Assembly: GCA_023265045.1 (NCBI GenBank)
Contig: JAHFUQ010000029.1
Location: 1 to 34,415 of the forward strand
From: Acidimicrobiia bacterium
GTDB taxonomy: Bacteria; Actinomycetota; Acidimicrobiia; Acidimicrobiales; AC-14
Length of the DNA: 34,415 nt
Reading direction: 5' to 3'
Shown: one piece after another, positions 1 to 8,125 of the stretch
How positions within the stretch are numbered: the first letter of the stretch is position 1
Layout of the letters: each line of letters starts with the position of its first letter
The notes under the pieces: model-generated
The model's database searches: none
What the model saw: the letters and a program-made list of their open reading frames with translations, nothing else
What the model was told of the DNA's origin: nothing
Made by a program: the position numbers and the translations under genes

Positions 1-140
1 ATCAGCCGGCGGCGGTCCTTGATCCACCGCAACAGCTCGCGGTGGCAGACGATCTTGATGGCCCGCAGCTCGCTGGCCAGCCCGGTGGGGGCGCGCCGGA
101 TCGGCGCCACCGGCAGCGAGGGCGGCGCCGGCGCAGGCAC
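1..140 (-). CDS. ABC-2 type transporter permease, N-terminal fragment
   Basis: This minus-strand frame is open to the window edge and lies directly downstream of the ABC ATPase, so only the N-terminal part of the protein is present. After a Pro/Ala-rich stretch it reads LASELRAIKIVCHRELLRWI, followed by a basic KDRRR segment. This matches the cytoplasmic lead-in before the first membrane helix of DrrB/ABC-2 type permeases. No ATG is available; a GTG at 138-140 is the simplest start, but the frame is open further upstream and a non-canonical start nearer the ATPase stop is possible. The expected role is the membrane half of a drug, lipid or polyketide exporter paired with the ATPase. Identity rests on position plus about 46 residues, so the family is likely but the exact start is not. 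Confidence 0.6.
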   Translation of the reverse strand, partial: MPAPAPPSLPVAPIRRAPTGLASELRAIKIVCHRELLRWIKDRRRL

Positions 141-166
141 GCCCGAGGTCGGGGTGGACGTCGTCG

Positions 167-1162
167 TCAGCGCCGGCCCCCCATGCCGCGGAACATGGCG
201 GGGATCTCGGACCCGGCGGCGCCCTCGGCGTCGCGGATCGTGCGCCCGGTGTAGGCCATGAAGACATCGTCCAGGGTGGGGCGGGTCACGCTCACCGACC
301 GCACGGCCACGCCCAGGTCGGCGAGCAGCCGGGGGACGAACTGCTCGCCGTCGGCGACCTGCAGCGTCAACCCGTCCGGCGTGGTGGCCACGGCCAGCCC
401 GAATTGCGCCGAGATGGCGGCGGCGGCGGCGGTGTCGTCCGCCGTCACGAGCCGCACCCGGTCGGTGCCGATGGCCGCCTTGAGCGCCTGGGGCGTGTCC
501 AACGCCACGATCTGGCCCGCGTCCATGATGGCGATGCGGTCGCAGTGCTCGGCCTCGTCCATGTAGTGGGTGGTGAGGAAGATGGTGAGGTCCTCCTGGC
601 GGCGCAGCTGTTCGAGGTACTCCCAGATCGACGCCCGGGTCTGGGGGTCGAGGCCGACGGTGGGCTCGTCGAGGAACAGCACGCGGGGCGAGTGCAGCAG
701 CCCCCGGGCGATCTCCAGGCGGCGCTTCATCCCGCCCGAGAAGACCATCACGTCCTTGTCCCGCCGGTCCCACAGGCCGACCAGTTCGAGCACCTGTTGC
801 ATGCGGGTCTCCAGCTCGGCCGCGGGCACGCCGTAGAGCTGGCCGTGGAAACGCAGGTTCTGCGCCGCCGACAGGTAGGTGTCGAGGGTCATGTCCTGGA
901 ACACGAGGCCGATCTCGCGGCGGACGTCGTCGCGCTGGTCGACGACGTCGAACCCCGCCACCGACGCCCGGCCGGCGGACGGCCGCAGCAGCGTGCAGAG
1001 CATGTTGATGGTGGTGGACTTGCCGGCGCCGTTCGGGCCGAGGAAGCCGAACGTCTCCCCGGCTTGGACGTCGAAGGACACGCCGCGCACGGCCTCGACG
1101 TCGCCGAAGCGTTTCTCGAGGCCCGCGACCCGGATTGCAGGACGGCGGTCAACCATTGGCAT
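167..1162 (-). CDS. ABC transporter ATP-binding protein, DrrA-like
   Basis: This is the cytoplasmic ATPase of an ABC-2 exporter, about 331 residues, the usual length of the DrrA/daunorubicin-resistance group. In order it shows Walker A GPNGAGKST (about residues 42-50), a Q-loop (LVFQDMTLDTYLSA), the signature FSGGMKRRLEIARGL, Walker B VLFLDEP with D-loop GLDP, and the switch histidine in LTTHYMDEAEH. A C-terminal regulatory extension with TRPTLDDVFMAYTGR is typical of the DrrA branch. I chose the ATG at 1162 because a TATAGT -10 lies 5 nt upstream, fitting a leaderless mRNA. A TTG at 1168 and an ATG at 1156 are alternatives. The permease follows immediately downstream, and a MarR gene is divergent, so substrate-responsive repression is likely (inference). 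The substrate cannot be told. Confidence 0.93.
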   Translation of the reverse strand: MPMVDRRPAIRVAGLEKRFGDVEAVRGVSFDVQAGETFGFLGPNGAGKSTTINMLCTLLRPSAGRASVAGFDVVDQRDDVRREIGLVFQDMTLDTYLSAAQNLRFHGQLYGVPAAELETRMQQVLELVGLWDRRDKDVMVFSGGMKRRLEIARGLLHSPRVLFLDEPTVGLDPQTRASIWEYLEQLRRQEDLTIFLTTHYMDEAEHCDRIAIMDAGQIVALDTPQALKAAIGTDRVRLVTADDTAAAAAISAQFGLAVATTPDGLTLQVADGEQFVPRLLADLGVAVRSVSVTRPTLDDVFMAYTGRTIRDAEGAAGSEIPAMFRGMGGRR

Positions 1163-1164
1163 TT

Positions 1165-1178
1165 CCAACTATAGTGGG
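1165..1178. promoter_or_regulatory. Palindromic divergent promoter/operator between ABC ATPase and marR
   Basis: CCAACTATAGTGGG is an imperfect inverted repeat (the complement reads CCCACTATAGTTGG). Its centre gives TATAGT on both strands. On plus, TATAGT (1170-1175) ends 6 nt before the GTG of marR at 1182. On minus, TATAGT (1173-1168) ends 5 nt before the ATG of the ATPase at 1162. Both spacings fit leaderless transcription from overlapping -10 elements. The symmetry also suits a dimeric MarR operator, so repressor and both polymerases would compete for the same bases (inference). Confidence 0.6.
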
Positions 1179-1181
1179 CGT

Positions 1182-1616
1182 GTGGACGCTGCGTCTGGTC
1201 TTTTTCTCCTGTCCAAGGAGCTGCGCCGCCATATGCACGAGCTCATGGCGAACGAGCAGTGGGCCATCGACGCCGGGTTCCGCCCGCCCTGCCTCGGCGT
1301 GCTGGCGGTCGTCGCCGACCGCCAGCCCGTCTCCCAGCGCCAGATCAGCGACCGCCTCGGGCTGGACGCCAGCGACGTCGTGGGCGTGCTCGACATCCTC
1401 CAGGGCGCCGGCCTCGTCGAGCGCCGGCGCGATCCTGAGGACCGCCGCCGCCACGCCGTCCTGCTGACCCCTGCGGGGGAGAAGGCGGCCGCCCACGTCG
1501 CCGCGCTGCGGGCCTTGGCCGAGGACCGCACGCTGGGGGCCCTCGACGCCGACGAGCGCAAGCAGCTGGCCCACCTCGTGCACCGAGCCCTCAACCACAC
1601 CGACGTTTCCGCGTAA
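1182..1616 (+). CDS. MarR-family transcriptional regulator
   Basis: A 144-residue winged-helix regulator, the normal MarR length. The N-terminal helices (LSKELRRHMHELMANEQWAI) would form the dimer interface. The DNA-binding part reads VSQRQISDRLGLDASDVVGV then LQGAGLVERRRDPEDRRRHA, which is the MarR recognition helix followed by the wing with its D-x-R-R-R basic tip. C-terminal helices complete the fold. The GTG at 1182 is chosen because translation then begins right after the -10 TATAGT. It is divergent from a DrrA-type exporter, the classical arrangement for ligand-released repression of a drug pump, with the shared palindrome at 1165-1178 as the probable site. The ligand is unknown. Confidence 0.9.
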   Translation: MDAASGLFLLSKELRRHMHELMANEQWAIDAGFRPPCLGVLAVVADRQPVSQRQISDRLGLDASDVVGVLDILQGAGLVERRRDPEDRRRHAVLLTPAGEKAAAHVAALRALAEDRTLGALDADERKQLAHLVHRALNHTDVSA

Positions 1617-1658
1617 TTGGGCCTTCTGGCCCCCAACCGCGCGGGCTCCTCGCCTGGT

Positions 1659-2078
1659 TCAGGAGTCCCGCAGCGACTCCTTCCAGGCGCGGAAGCGCTG
1701 GTGGACGGCGCCGTCGGCCCCGCGGCCCTCGCCGGCCCCGTCAGGGTGCAGCCGGTAGGTCGGGCGGGCGGGCTCGGCGCCGTCGCGCCCGTCCGCGACG
1801 GCCATGTACCGGGCCTCGCCGCCCGCCGCCGGACCGGCTCGCCACAGCAGCCACCGGCCGATCCGGCGGATGTAGCCGACGGCGTCGTGGCCGAGGTCGG
1901 ACCCCAGCGCGAGCAGCTCGGGCGGCGCCTCGATCCAGGCGGTGGCGGGGATGAACCGGTCCCGCACGGGCGTGGGCGGCAGGTCAGCGGTATGGCGGGG
2001 CGTCGAGTCGACGGGCAGGTCCTCGCGGAGGGGCACGTCAGAAGCATGGCGCGGTGCGGTACCCTGGGGATGCATCAT
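1659..2078 (-). CDS. Hypothetical protein
   Basis: I do not recognise this family. The frame codes for about 139 residues from an ATG at 2078 (a second ATG follows at 2075). It has a Pro/His-rich N-terminus, then an ordered-looking core: FIPATAWIEAPPELLALGSD, GHDAVGYIRRIGRWLLWRAG and GGEARYMAVADGRDG. The C-terminus is hydrophilic and ends HQRFRAWKESLRDS. There is no signal peptide or membrane helix. The core (Trp/Arg-rich, with an ARYMAVA strand) has the look of a small alpha/beta domain. The gene is convergent with marR and divergent from the DEAD-box helicase. The reading frame stays open upstream to 2150, but that extension would overlap the helicase start and has poorer codon choice. I am fairly confident it is a gene and have no evidence of function. 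Confidence 0.6.
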   Translation of the reverse strand: MMHPQGTAPRHASDVPLREDLPVDSTPRHTADLPPTPVRDRFIPATAWIEAPPELLALGSDLGHDAVGYIRRIGRWLLWRAGPAAGGEARYMAVADGRDGAEPARPTYRLHPDGAGEGRGADGAVHQRFRAWKESLRDS

Positions 2079-2143
2079 TTCGGGCTGCTCGTGAATCTTC
2101 TCCGATCGGTCTGTACCAGCTGTCAACCGAATCGGGGTTTCGC

Positions 2144-3280
2144 GTGTCATTTGAGTCCTTGGGAATTTCGCCTGCGGTCGTCCGCTCGCTGGCCGAGCGG
2201 GGGATCGTGGAGCCGTTCCCGATCCAAGCGGCGACGATCCCCGATCTGCTCGCCGGGCGCGACGTCTGCGGCCGGGCCCCGACCGGTTCCGGCAAGACGC
2301 TGGCCTTCGGCGTGGCCGTCGCCGCCCGGGTGAAGGACGCCGCCCCCCGCCGGCCCACGGCGCTCGTGCTCGTCCCCACCCGCGAGCTGGCCACCCAGGT
2401 ACGCCAGGAGCTGTCGCTGCTGGTTTCCCGGCGGGTGGGCGTCGTCGCCATCTTCGGCGGCGTGGGCTACGAGGCCCAGCGCCGGGCCCTGGCCAAGGGT
2501 GTCGGGGTGGTGGTGGCCTGCCCCGGCCGCCTCGAAGACCTCCTGCAGAACCGGGACCTCAGCCTCGACAAGGTGCAGCTGGTCGTGCTCGACGAGGCCG
2601 ACCGCATGGCCGACATGGGGTTCCTCCCCTCCGTGCGGCGCATCCTCGACCAGGTTTCGGCCGACCGCCAGACCATGCTGTTCTCGGCCACGCTCGACGG
2701 CGATGTCGACGCCCTGGTCAAGCGCTACCAGCGCGATCCCGTCCGCCACGAGGTCCCGACCGACCCCACCGACGGTGAGCGGGTGCTCCACGTCAAGCAG
2801 CCGACCGCTCGCAACGACAAGGTCGGCGCGACGGCCGAGCTGATCCGCACCCACGGGCCGACGATCGTGTTCTGCCGCACCCGGCGCGGCGCCGACCGGG
2901 TCGCCCTCCAGTTGCGGGGGCTCGGCGTGCGGGTGGCGGCCATGCACGGCTCCCGATCCCAGAGCCAGCGGGAGCAGGCGCTGGCCTCGTTCGCGGCGGG
3001 CCGGGTGGACGCCCTCGTCGCCACCGATGTGGCCGCCAGGGGCATCCACGTCGACGGAGTCGGCTGCGTGGTGCATTTCGACCCGCCCGAGGACGCCAAG
3101 GCGTACACCCACCGCTCAGGGCGCACCGGCAGGGCCGGCGCCGCCGGGGTGGTCGTGTCCCTCGACCTGCCCGCCGCCGCGGCGGGCCCGCCTCGACCGG
3201 CCGCCGCCGGGCGCCCCAACCCGGCGAGCCGCAACCGCCGCCGGCGCGACACCCGATCTTCCATGGCGCGGGTGCGGTAG
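2144..3280 (+). CDS. DEAD-box ATP-dependent RNA helicase
   Basis: A 378-residue SF2 RNA helicase that would remodel RNA duplexes or ribonucleoproteins in the cytoplasm. In order: the Q-motif region (SFESLGISPAVVRSLAERGI then PFPIQAATIP), motif I APTGSGKT (about residue 45), Ia PTRELATQ, the GG element IFGGVGYEAQ, motif Ib CPGRLEDLL, motif II DEAD (about residue 149), motif III SAT, and in the second lobe IVFCRT, ALVATDVAARGIHV and HRSGRTGRAG. The short C-terminal tail is Pro/Arg-rich, a common RNA-binding extension. The GTG at 2144 places the conserved SFESLG at the N-terminus as in homologues. A longer GTG at 2054 is possible but adds a non-conserved stretch. The downstream SHOCT-like gene starts 4 nt after the stop, so the two are probably co-transcribed. 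Confidence 0.95.
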   Translation: MSFESLGISPAVVRSLAERGIVEPFPIQAATIPDLLAGRDVCGRAPTGSGKTLAFGVAVAARVKDAAPRRPTALVLVPTRELATQVRQELSLLVSRRVGVVAIFGGVGYEAQRRALAKGVGVVVACPGRLEDLLQNRDLSLDKVQLVVLDEADRMADMGFLPSVRRILDQVSADRQTMLFSATLDGDVDALVKRYQRDPVRHEVPTDPTDGERVLHVKQPTARNDKVGATAELIRTHGPTIVFCRTRRGADRVALQLRGLGVRVAAMHGSRSQSQREQALASFAAGRVDALVATDVAARGIHVDGVGCVVHFDPPEDAKAYTHRSGRTGRAGAAGVVVSLDLPAAAAGPPRPAAAGRPNPASRNRRRRDTRSSMARVR

Positions 3281-3284
3281 GCCT

Positions 3285-3548
3285 ATGTCACGCCGCCGAA
3301 CCACCTTCGGAAAGCTTGAGCGCGACCGGGCCAAGCAGGCCAAGAACCGGGCCAAGCAGGAGAAGAAGGCCGAGCGCGCCGAGCAGGCCGAATCGGCCCC
3401 CGACGCGCCCGAGACGAGCGACGCCGATCAGGCCGCCATCCTCGCCGCCCTGGCCAAGGTGCACGCCGACTTCGACGCCGGCCTGATCAGCCTCGACGAT
3501 TTCGAGACCCGGCGCGACGAACTCACCCGCTCGCTGCACATCAGCTAA
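3285..3548 (+). CDS. Small SHOCT-like domain protein with basic N-terminus
   Basis: An 87-residue protein starting at the ATG 4 nt after the helicase stop. The first half is strongly charged and helical (KLERDRAKQAKNRAKQEKKA and an Ala/Glu-rich continuation), which could bind nucleic acid or form a coiled coil. The second half, LAKVHADFDAGLISLDDFET followed by RRDELTRSL, fits the SHOCT pattern of a short helix, a G-x-I-(S/T)-x-x-[DE]-[FY] turn and a second helix. SHOCT modules usually sit at protein termini and mediate oligomerisation; a free-standing one behind an RNA helicase might be its partner (inference). It is convergent with the UvrD-like gene. Confidence 0.75.
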   Translation: MSRRRTTFGKLERDRAKQAKNRAKQEKKAERAEQAESAPDAPETSDADQAAILAALAKVHADFDAGLISLDDFETRRDELTRSLHIS

Positions 3549-3584
3549 GCACCGCTGCCCTGCTGCCCGCGCCCGGGCCGGTCG

Positions 3585-3665
3585 CCAGAGGTCGGCCACA
3601 TGTACGACCAGAGGTCGGCCACATTTACGACCAGAGGTCGGCCACATTTACGACCAGAGGTCGGC
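3585..3665. repeat. Tandem 23-bp repeat duplicating the 3' end of the UvrD-like gene
   Basis: Three full units and one partial unit start at 3585, 3608, 3631 and 3654, with exact 23-bp period. A unit reads CCAGAGGTCGGCCACATTTA plus CGA on plus; copy 1 has one change (ATGTA for ATTTA). On minus each unit holds the last codons of the helicase gene (ADLWS) plus its TAA stop, so the gene terminus has been repeated downstream. There are no spacers, so this is not a CRISPR array, and 23 is not a multiple of 3, so readthrough would shift frame. Confidence 0.9.
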
Positions 3666-5708
3666 GAGCATGGCGTCGACGATGGCCACGCCCACCGGCT
3701 CGCCGGCGGTGAGCCCCCCGATATCGCCCCCGGCCGGCGCGCCGACGTGTTCGACGTCCATCAGCGCCTGCACCTCGGCGGTCAGGAACCGGCTCACCTC
3801 GGCGAAGGAGTGGATGTCGTCGAGGCGGTTGCGGTGCTTGTGGTACCGGAGGGGAACATCGATCTCCAGCGCGTCCCGGGCGCGAGTCACGGCCACGTAG
3901 AACAGCCGCCGCTCCTCGGCCAGCGCCTCCGTGTCGCCCGTGGCGAGATCGGAGGGGAACATGCCGTCGGCGGCGTGGATGAGGTGGACGACGTCCCACT
4001 CCCCGCCCTTGGCCGAGTGGACGGTGGACAGCACGAGCCAGTCGTCGTCGAGCGACGGCGGGCCGGCAAAGTCGCCCGTGCTCACGGGCGGGTCCAGCGT
4101 GAGGTCGGCGACGAAGCGGCCCCGGTTGGGCGCCAGGGCCGCCTGCTCGGCGAGGCGCTCCAGGTCGCCCAGCCGGGCGGCGGGCGCGTGGTAGCGGCGG
4201 CGGACGATCGGCGCCAGCCATTCCCGCAAGCGGTCGACCTGCGCGCCGGGCGGAGGGGGAGGATCCTCGGCGCAGTCGGCCAGCGCTCGGCGCAGCGCCG
4301 CCAGCTCGGCTCGTCCCGCCTCGGGCGCGGCGGGCGCGGCGGCGAGGAACCGGGCCAGCGGCGTCGCCGCCCCTGGGTCGCCACCCGCCGACCCGCCCAC
4401 GCCCAACTGCTCCATCATCCGGCGGGCCGTCGCCGCCCCGACCCCTTCGAGCAGCCGCAGCACGCGGAACCACGCCAGCTCGTCGAACGGGTTGTCGAGC
4501 AGGCGCAGGAGCGACAGCAGGTCCTTCACGTGCGCGGCCTCGAGGAACCGGAGGCCGCCGTACTTGACATAGGGGATGCGACGCCGCCCCAACGCCAGCT
4601 CCAGCGTGTCGGCGTGGTGGCCGGCCCGGAACAGGACCGCTTGCTCGCGCAGCGCCACCCCCGCCTCGCGGTGCGCCAGCACCGAGTCGCACACCGCTTC
4701 GGCCTGGGCGCCCTCGTCGGCGCACGTGCGCAGCACCGGCCGGCGCCGGCCCGGCCGCTCCGACCACAGGCATTTGGTCGCGCCCTCCGAAGCGTCGGCC
4801 AGCACCTGGTTGGCGACGGCGAGGATCGGCGGCGTCGAGCGGTAGTTGTGCTCCAAGCGCACGACCACCGAATCGGGGTACCGCGTGGGGAACTCGAGGA
4901 TGGCGGCGGTGGTCGCGGCCCGGAAGCCGTAGATGGCCTGGGCGTCGTCGCCCACGGCCGTCACGCCCCGACCGCCCGGCCGTAGCTGGTCCACCAAGTC
5001 GGCCTGCAGCGAGTTGACGTCCTGGTACTCGTCGACGAGCACGTGGTCGAACAGCCCGCCCAGCACGCGGGCGCCGATCTCCGACCGGCCCAGGGCGCGT
5101 ACGAGCAGGAGCAGGTCGTCGAAGTCGCACAGCTGACGCGCCCGCTTGCGGGCGGTGTACGCCGCGAACACGGCGCGCATCCCGTCGAGGTCGTCGCCGC
5201 ACCACGGGAACGAGCGGGCCACGACGTCGGACAGCTTCACCTGCGCGTTGGCCACCTGGCTGACGATGGCGGCGAGGGTCTCCTTCTTGGGGAAGCGGGA
5301 CCGCCCGGGTTGCACCAACCCCAGGGCCAGGTCGTCGCGCACCATGCCGATCAGCTCGACGCTGTCGGCCGAGTCCAGCAAGGAGAACCCGGGGTCGAGC
5401 CCGATCAGCTGGCCGTGGCGGTGCAGCAGGCGCTGAGCGACCGAGTGGAACGTCCCGCCGATCACCCGCGCCGCCCGCGCCGGGTCGGCCACCCGGCCGG
5501 CGCGCACCAGCATCTCCGACGCCGCCCGCCGGGAGAACGTCAGCAGGCAGATGCGCTCGGGCTCGACGTCGCGCTCGAGCAGCCACGCCACCCGCGCCGC
5601 CAGGGTCGCCGTCTTGCCGGTGCCCGCGCCGGCCAGCACCAGCAGCGCCCGGTCGTCGTGCTCCACTGCGGCGCGCTGCTCGGGGTTGAGGTCCGACGTG
5701 TCGAACAT
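3648..5708 (-). CDS. UvrD/PcrA-like SF1 DNA helicase
   Basis: A 686-residue 3'-5' SF1A helicase of the UvrD/Rep/PcrA group, acting in DNA repair or replication restart. In order: the Q-motif area LNPEQRAAV, Walker A AGAGTGKT (residues 26-33), Ia LLTFSRRAASEM, Walker B VDEYQD (225-230), motif III GDDAQAIYGFR (253-263), motif IV NYRS (289-292), then in lobe 2 motif V STVHSAKGGEWDVVHLIHA and motif VI EERRLFYVAVTRAR. All catalytic motifs look intact. The start is the ATG at 5708. A TAGCGT -10 at 5723-5718 lies 9 nt upstream, inside the gap after the pirin gene, so it may be transcribed with almost no leader. The stop lies inside a 23-bp tandem repeat that copies this gene's own end. A tail past motif VI (RFLTAEVQALMDVEH onward) is family-variable. 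Confidence 0.94.
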   Translation of the reverse strand: MFDTSDLNPEQRAAVEHDDRALLVLAGAGTGKTATLAARVAWLLERDVEPERICLLTFSRRAASEMLVRAGRVADPARAARVIGGTFHSVAQRLLHRHGQLIGLDPGFSLLDSADSVELIGMVRDDLALGLVQPGRSRFPKKETLAAIVSQVANAQVKLSDVVARSFPWCGDDLDGMRAVFAAYTARKRARQLCDFDDLLLLVRALGRSEIGARVLGGLFDHVLVDEYQDVNSLQADLVDQLRPGGRGVTAVGDDAQAIYGFRAATTAAILEFPTRYPDSVVVRLEHNYRSTPPILAVANQVLADASEGATKCLWSERPGRRRPVLRTCADEGAQAEAVCDSVLAHREAGVALREQAVLFRAGHHADTLELALGRRRIPYVKYGGLRFLEAAHVKDLLSLLRLLDNPFDELAWFRVLRLLEGVGAATARRMMEQLGVGGSAGGDPGAATPLARFLAAAPAAPEAGRAELAALRRALADCAEDPPPPPGAQVDRLREWLAPIVRRRYHAPAARLGDLERLAEQAALAPNRGRFVADLTLDPPVSTGDFAGPPSLDDDWLVLSTVHSAKGGEWDVVHLIHAADGMFPSDLATGDTEALAEERRLFYVAVTRARDALEIDVPLRYHKHRNRLDDIHSFAEVSRFLTAEVQALMDVEHVGAPAGGDIGGLTAGEPVGVAIVDAMLADLWS

Positions 5709-5732
5709 GCGTTCGCCACGCTAGCAGGACCG

Positions 5733-6686
5733 CTACCGGCGGTACGCGTGCGGCATCAGGGCGTTCGGGGGGATGACGCCCAAGCGCCCGGCGCGGTAGT
5801 CGTCCATGGCCTGCTGCAGCTCGGCCTTGGTGTTCATGACGAACGGGCCGTACCACGCCACCGGCTCACGGATCGGCCGGCCGCCGAGCACGATGACGTC
5901 GAGTTGCTCGTCGGCCCGGATCGACAGGTGGTCGCCGGCGCCGAACACCGCAAGCTGCCCGCCCGCGACCCGGTCGGCCCGCGGGCCCACCGTCCCGGAG
6001 CCCGACAGCGCGTAGACGAGCGCGTTGAAGTCGGGCCGCCACGGCAGGTACAGCCGGGCGCCGGGCGAGATGGTGGCGTGCAGGTAGGTGATCGGGGTGT
6101 GGGTGTCGCCCGGGCCCGTGTAGCCCCCGACGTCCCCGGCGACGATCCGCACCAGCGCCCCCCCGTCGGCCGACGACACCAAGCCTGCCTGCGCCCCCTC
6201 CAGGTTCTGGTAGCGGGGTTCGACCCACTTGTCCTTCGCCGGCAGGTTCACCCACAGCTGCAGCCCGTGGAAGACGCCCCCGCTCTGCACCAGCTCCTCG
6301 GTCGGCGTTTCGATGTGCAGGATGCCGCCGCCCGCGGTCATCCACTGGGTGGCGCCGTCTTTGATCAGCCCGCCGCCGCCGTGGGAGTCCTGGTGCTGGA
6401 AGTCGCCCTCGATGATGTAGGTGACGGTCTCGAACCCGCGGTGCGGGTGCCAGCTGGTGCCGCGCGGGTCGCCCGGCCCGTAGTCGACCTCGCCCATCTG
6501 GTCCATGTGGATGAACGGGTCGAGCCGCTCGACGGGCACGCCCGCGAACGCGCGCCGCACCGGGAAGCCCTCGCCCTCGAACCCGCGAGGCGCAGTGGTG
6601 ATGCTCACCACCGGACGCTCGACATCGCCCTCGACGGGCTCGTCCAGGCGGGGCAGCGTCAAAGTGTCAGCGGTCACGGCAGGCAT
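5733..6686 (-). CDS. Pirin-family cupin protein
   Basis: A 317-residue bicupin of the pirin/YhhW family. The N-terminal cupin holds the metal site WHPHRGFETVTYIIEG (His80, His82) and GGGILHIETP (His124, Glu126), matching the H-x-H ... H-x-E ligands of pirins. The C-terminal pirin half (GARLYLPWRPDFNALVYALS and IVLGGRPIREPVAWYGPFVM) is complete. Characterised members include quercetin 2,3-dioxygenases and redox-sensing regulators, so substrate and role here are open. The start is the ATG at 6686, preceded by AAGGGG 5 nt upstream; a GTG at 6692 is less likely. It is divergent from gabD1 across 53 bp, so the two may share control. Confidence 0.92.
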   Translation of the reverse strand: MPAVTADTLTLPRLDEPVEGDVERPVVSITTAPRGFEGEGFPVRRAFAGVPVERLDPFIHMDQMGEVDYGPGDPRGTSWHPHRGFETVTYIIEGDFQHQDSHGGGGLIKDGATQWMTAGGGILHIETPTEELVQSGGVFHGLQLWVNLPAKDKWVEPRYQNLEGAQAGLVSSADGGALVRIVAGDVGGYTGPGDTHTPITYLHATISPGARLYLPWRPDFNALVYALSGSGTVGPRADRVAGGQLAVFGAGDHLSIRADEQLDVIVLGGRPIREPVAWYGPFVMNTKAELQQAMDDYRAGRLGVIPPNALMPHAYRR

Positions 6687-6739
6687 CGGCACCCCTTACG
6701 ATCGATTGCAGCGGGTAGAACCCCGGCAGGAGGTCGCGT

Positions 6740-8125
6740 ATGCCCATCGCCAGCGTCAACCCCGCCACCGGGGAGACCCTCAAGGAGTTCGACGCCCTGT
6801 CGGCCAAGGAAGTGGACGAACGCCTGGCCCGCGCCGCCGCCGCGTTCGCCACCTACCGCCTCACGACGTTCGCCGCCCGCGCCCGCTGGATGCAGGCGGC
6901 CGCAGAGATCCTCGACGACGAGCGCGACCACGTGGCCGCCATCCTCACCGCCGAGATGGGCAAGCCGATCAGCCAGGCGCGCGCCGAGGTGCAGAAATGC
7001 GCCAAGGGATGCCGCTTCTACGCCGAGCACGCCGAGGCGTTCCTCGCCGACGAGCCCCTCGCCCGCCCGGCCGACGTGGGCGCCGCGCACGCGTACGTGC
7101 GCCACCAGCCCCTCGGCCCGGTGCTGGCGATCATGCCCTGGAACTTCCCGTTGTGGCAGGCGATGCGTTTCGCCGCGCCGGCCTTGATGGCCGGCAACGT
7201 GGGCCTGCTCAAGCACGCCTCCAACGTCCCCCAGTCGGCCCTCTTCCTCGAAGAGCTGTTCCAGCGGGCCGGGTTCCCCGAGGGTGTGTTCCAGACCTTG
7301 CTCATCGGCAGCGAGCACGTCGAGGCCGTGTTGCGGGACCGGCGCGTGAAGGCCGCGACCCTCACCGGCAGCGTGGCCGCGGGGCGAGCGGTGGCGGCGA
7401 CCGCCGGCGGCGTCCTCAAGCACACGGTGCTGGAGCTGGGCGGCAGCGACCCGTTCGTGGTCATGGCGTCGGCCGATGTGGCCAAGGCGGCCACGGTCGC
7501 GGTGAAGGCCCGCACCCAGAACAACGGCGAGAGCTGCATCGCGGCCAAGCGGTTCATCGTCCACGAGACGGTGGCAGACGACTTCGAGCGTGCGTTCGTC
7601 GCGGGCATGCGCGCCCTCACCGTGGGCGACCCCATGGACGAGGCCACCGACGTCGGTCCGCTGTACAGCGAGCAGGGACGGGATGACGTCGAGGTCCTGG
7701 TCGCCGACGCGGTCGAAAAGGGGGCGACGGTCTTGTGCGGCGGCGAGCGGCCGGCCCGCCCCGGCGCCTACTACCCGCCCACGGTCGTCAGCGGCGTCAC
7801 GCCCGAGATGCGCATGTTCGGCGAGGAGGTGTTCGGACCGGTCGCCGCGCTCTACCGCGTCAACAGCGTCGACGAGGCGATCGGGCTGGCCAACGCCACG
7901 GACTTCGGCCTCGGCGCCAACGCGTGGACGAACGACGAAGGCGAGCGGGAACGCTTCGTGCGAGACCTGGACGCCGGCCTGGTGTTCGTCAACGGGATGG
8001 TCGCTTCCTACCCCGAGTTGCCGTTTGGCGGCGTGAAGGACTCGGGCTACGGCCGCGAGCTCTCCTCGCACGGCATTCGCGAGTTCTGCAACGTCAAGAC
8101 CGTCTGGATCGGAGGTGGCTCGTGA
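6740..8125 (+). CDS. gabD1: NAD(P)+-dependent succinate-semialdehyde dehydrogenase
   Basis: A 461-residue aldehyde dehydrogenase that would oxidise succinate semialdehyde to succinate in GABA degradation or the alternative TCA route. It follows the actinobacterial GabD1 type almost motif by motif: MPIASVNPATGET, KCAKGCRFYAEHAEAFLADE, IMPWNFPLWQAMRFAAPALM (catalytic Asn135), LELGGSDPFVVM (general base Glu232), NNGESCIAAKRFIV (nucleophile Cys266), and the C-terminal SYPELPFGGVKDSGYGRELS then HGIREFCNVKTVW. Length is normal. An AGGAGG sits 6 nt before the ATG. The VOC gene overlaps its stop by 4 nt, so the two form an operon. The symbol comes from recalled similarity to mycobacterial GabD1. Confidence 0.93.
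   Translation: MPIASVNPATGETLKEFDALSAKEVDERLARAAAAFATYRLTTFAARARWMQAAAEILDDERDHVAAILTAEMGKPISQARAEVQKCAKGCRFYAEHAEAFLADEPLARPADVGAAHAYVRHQPLGPVLAIMPWNFPLWQAMRFAAPALMAGNVGLLKHASNVPQSALFLEELFQRAGFPEGVFQTLLIGSEHVEAVLRDRRVKAATLTGSVAAGRAVAATAGGVLKHTVLELGGSDPFVVMASADVAKAATVAVKARTQNNGESCIAAKRFIVHETVADDFERAFVAGMRALTVGDPMDEATDVGPLYSEQGRDDVEVLVADAVEKGATVLCGGERPARPGAYYPPTVVSGVTPEMRMFGEEVFGPVAALYRVNSVDEAIGLANATDFGLGANAWTNDEGERERFVRDLDAGLVFVNGMVASYPELPFGGVKDSGYGRELSSHGIREFCNVKTVWIGGGS

Noticed and set aside
3585-3665. CRISPR array
   Set aside because: The 23-bp repeats are directly adjacent with no spacers and derive from the neighbouring gene end.
3600-7187. Long plus-strand frames opposite the UvrD-like and pirin genes
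   Set aside because: The minus frames carry complete, motif-rich helicase and pirin proteins; the plus frames show only low-complexity shadow sequence.
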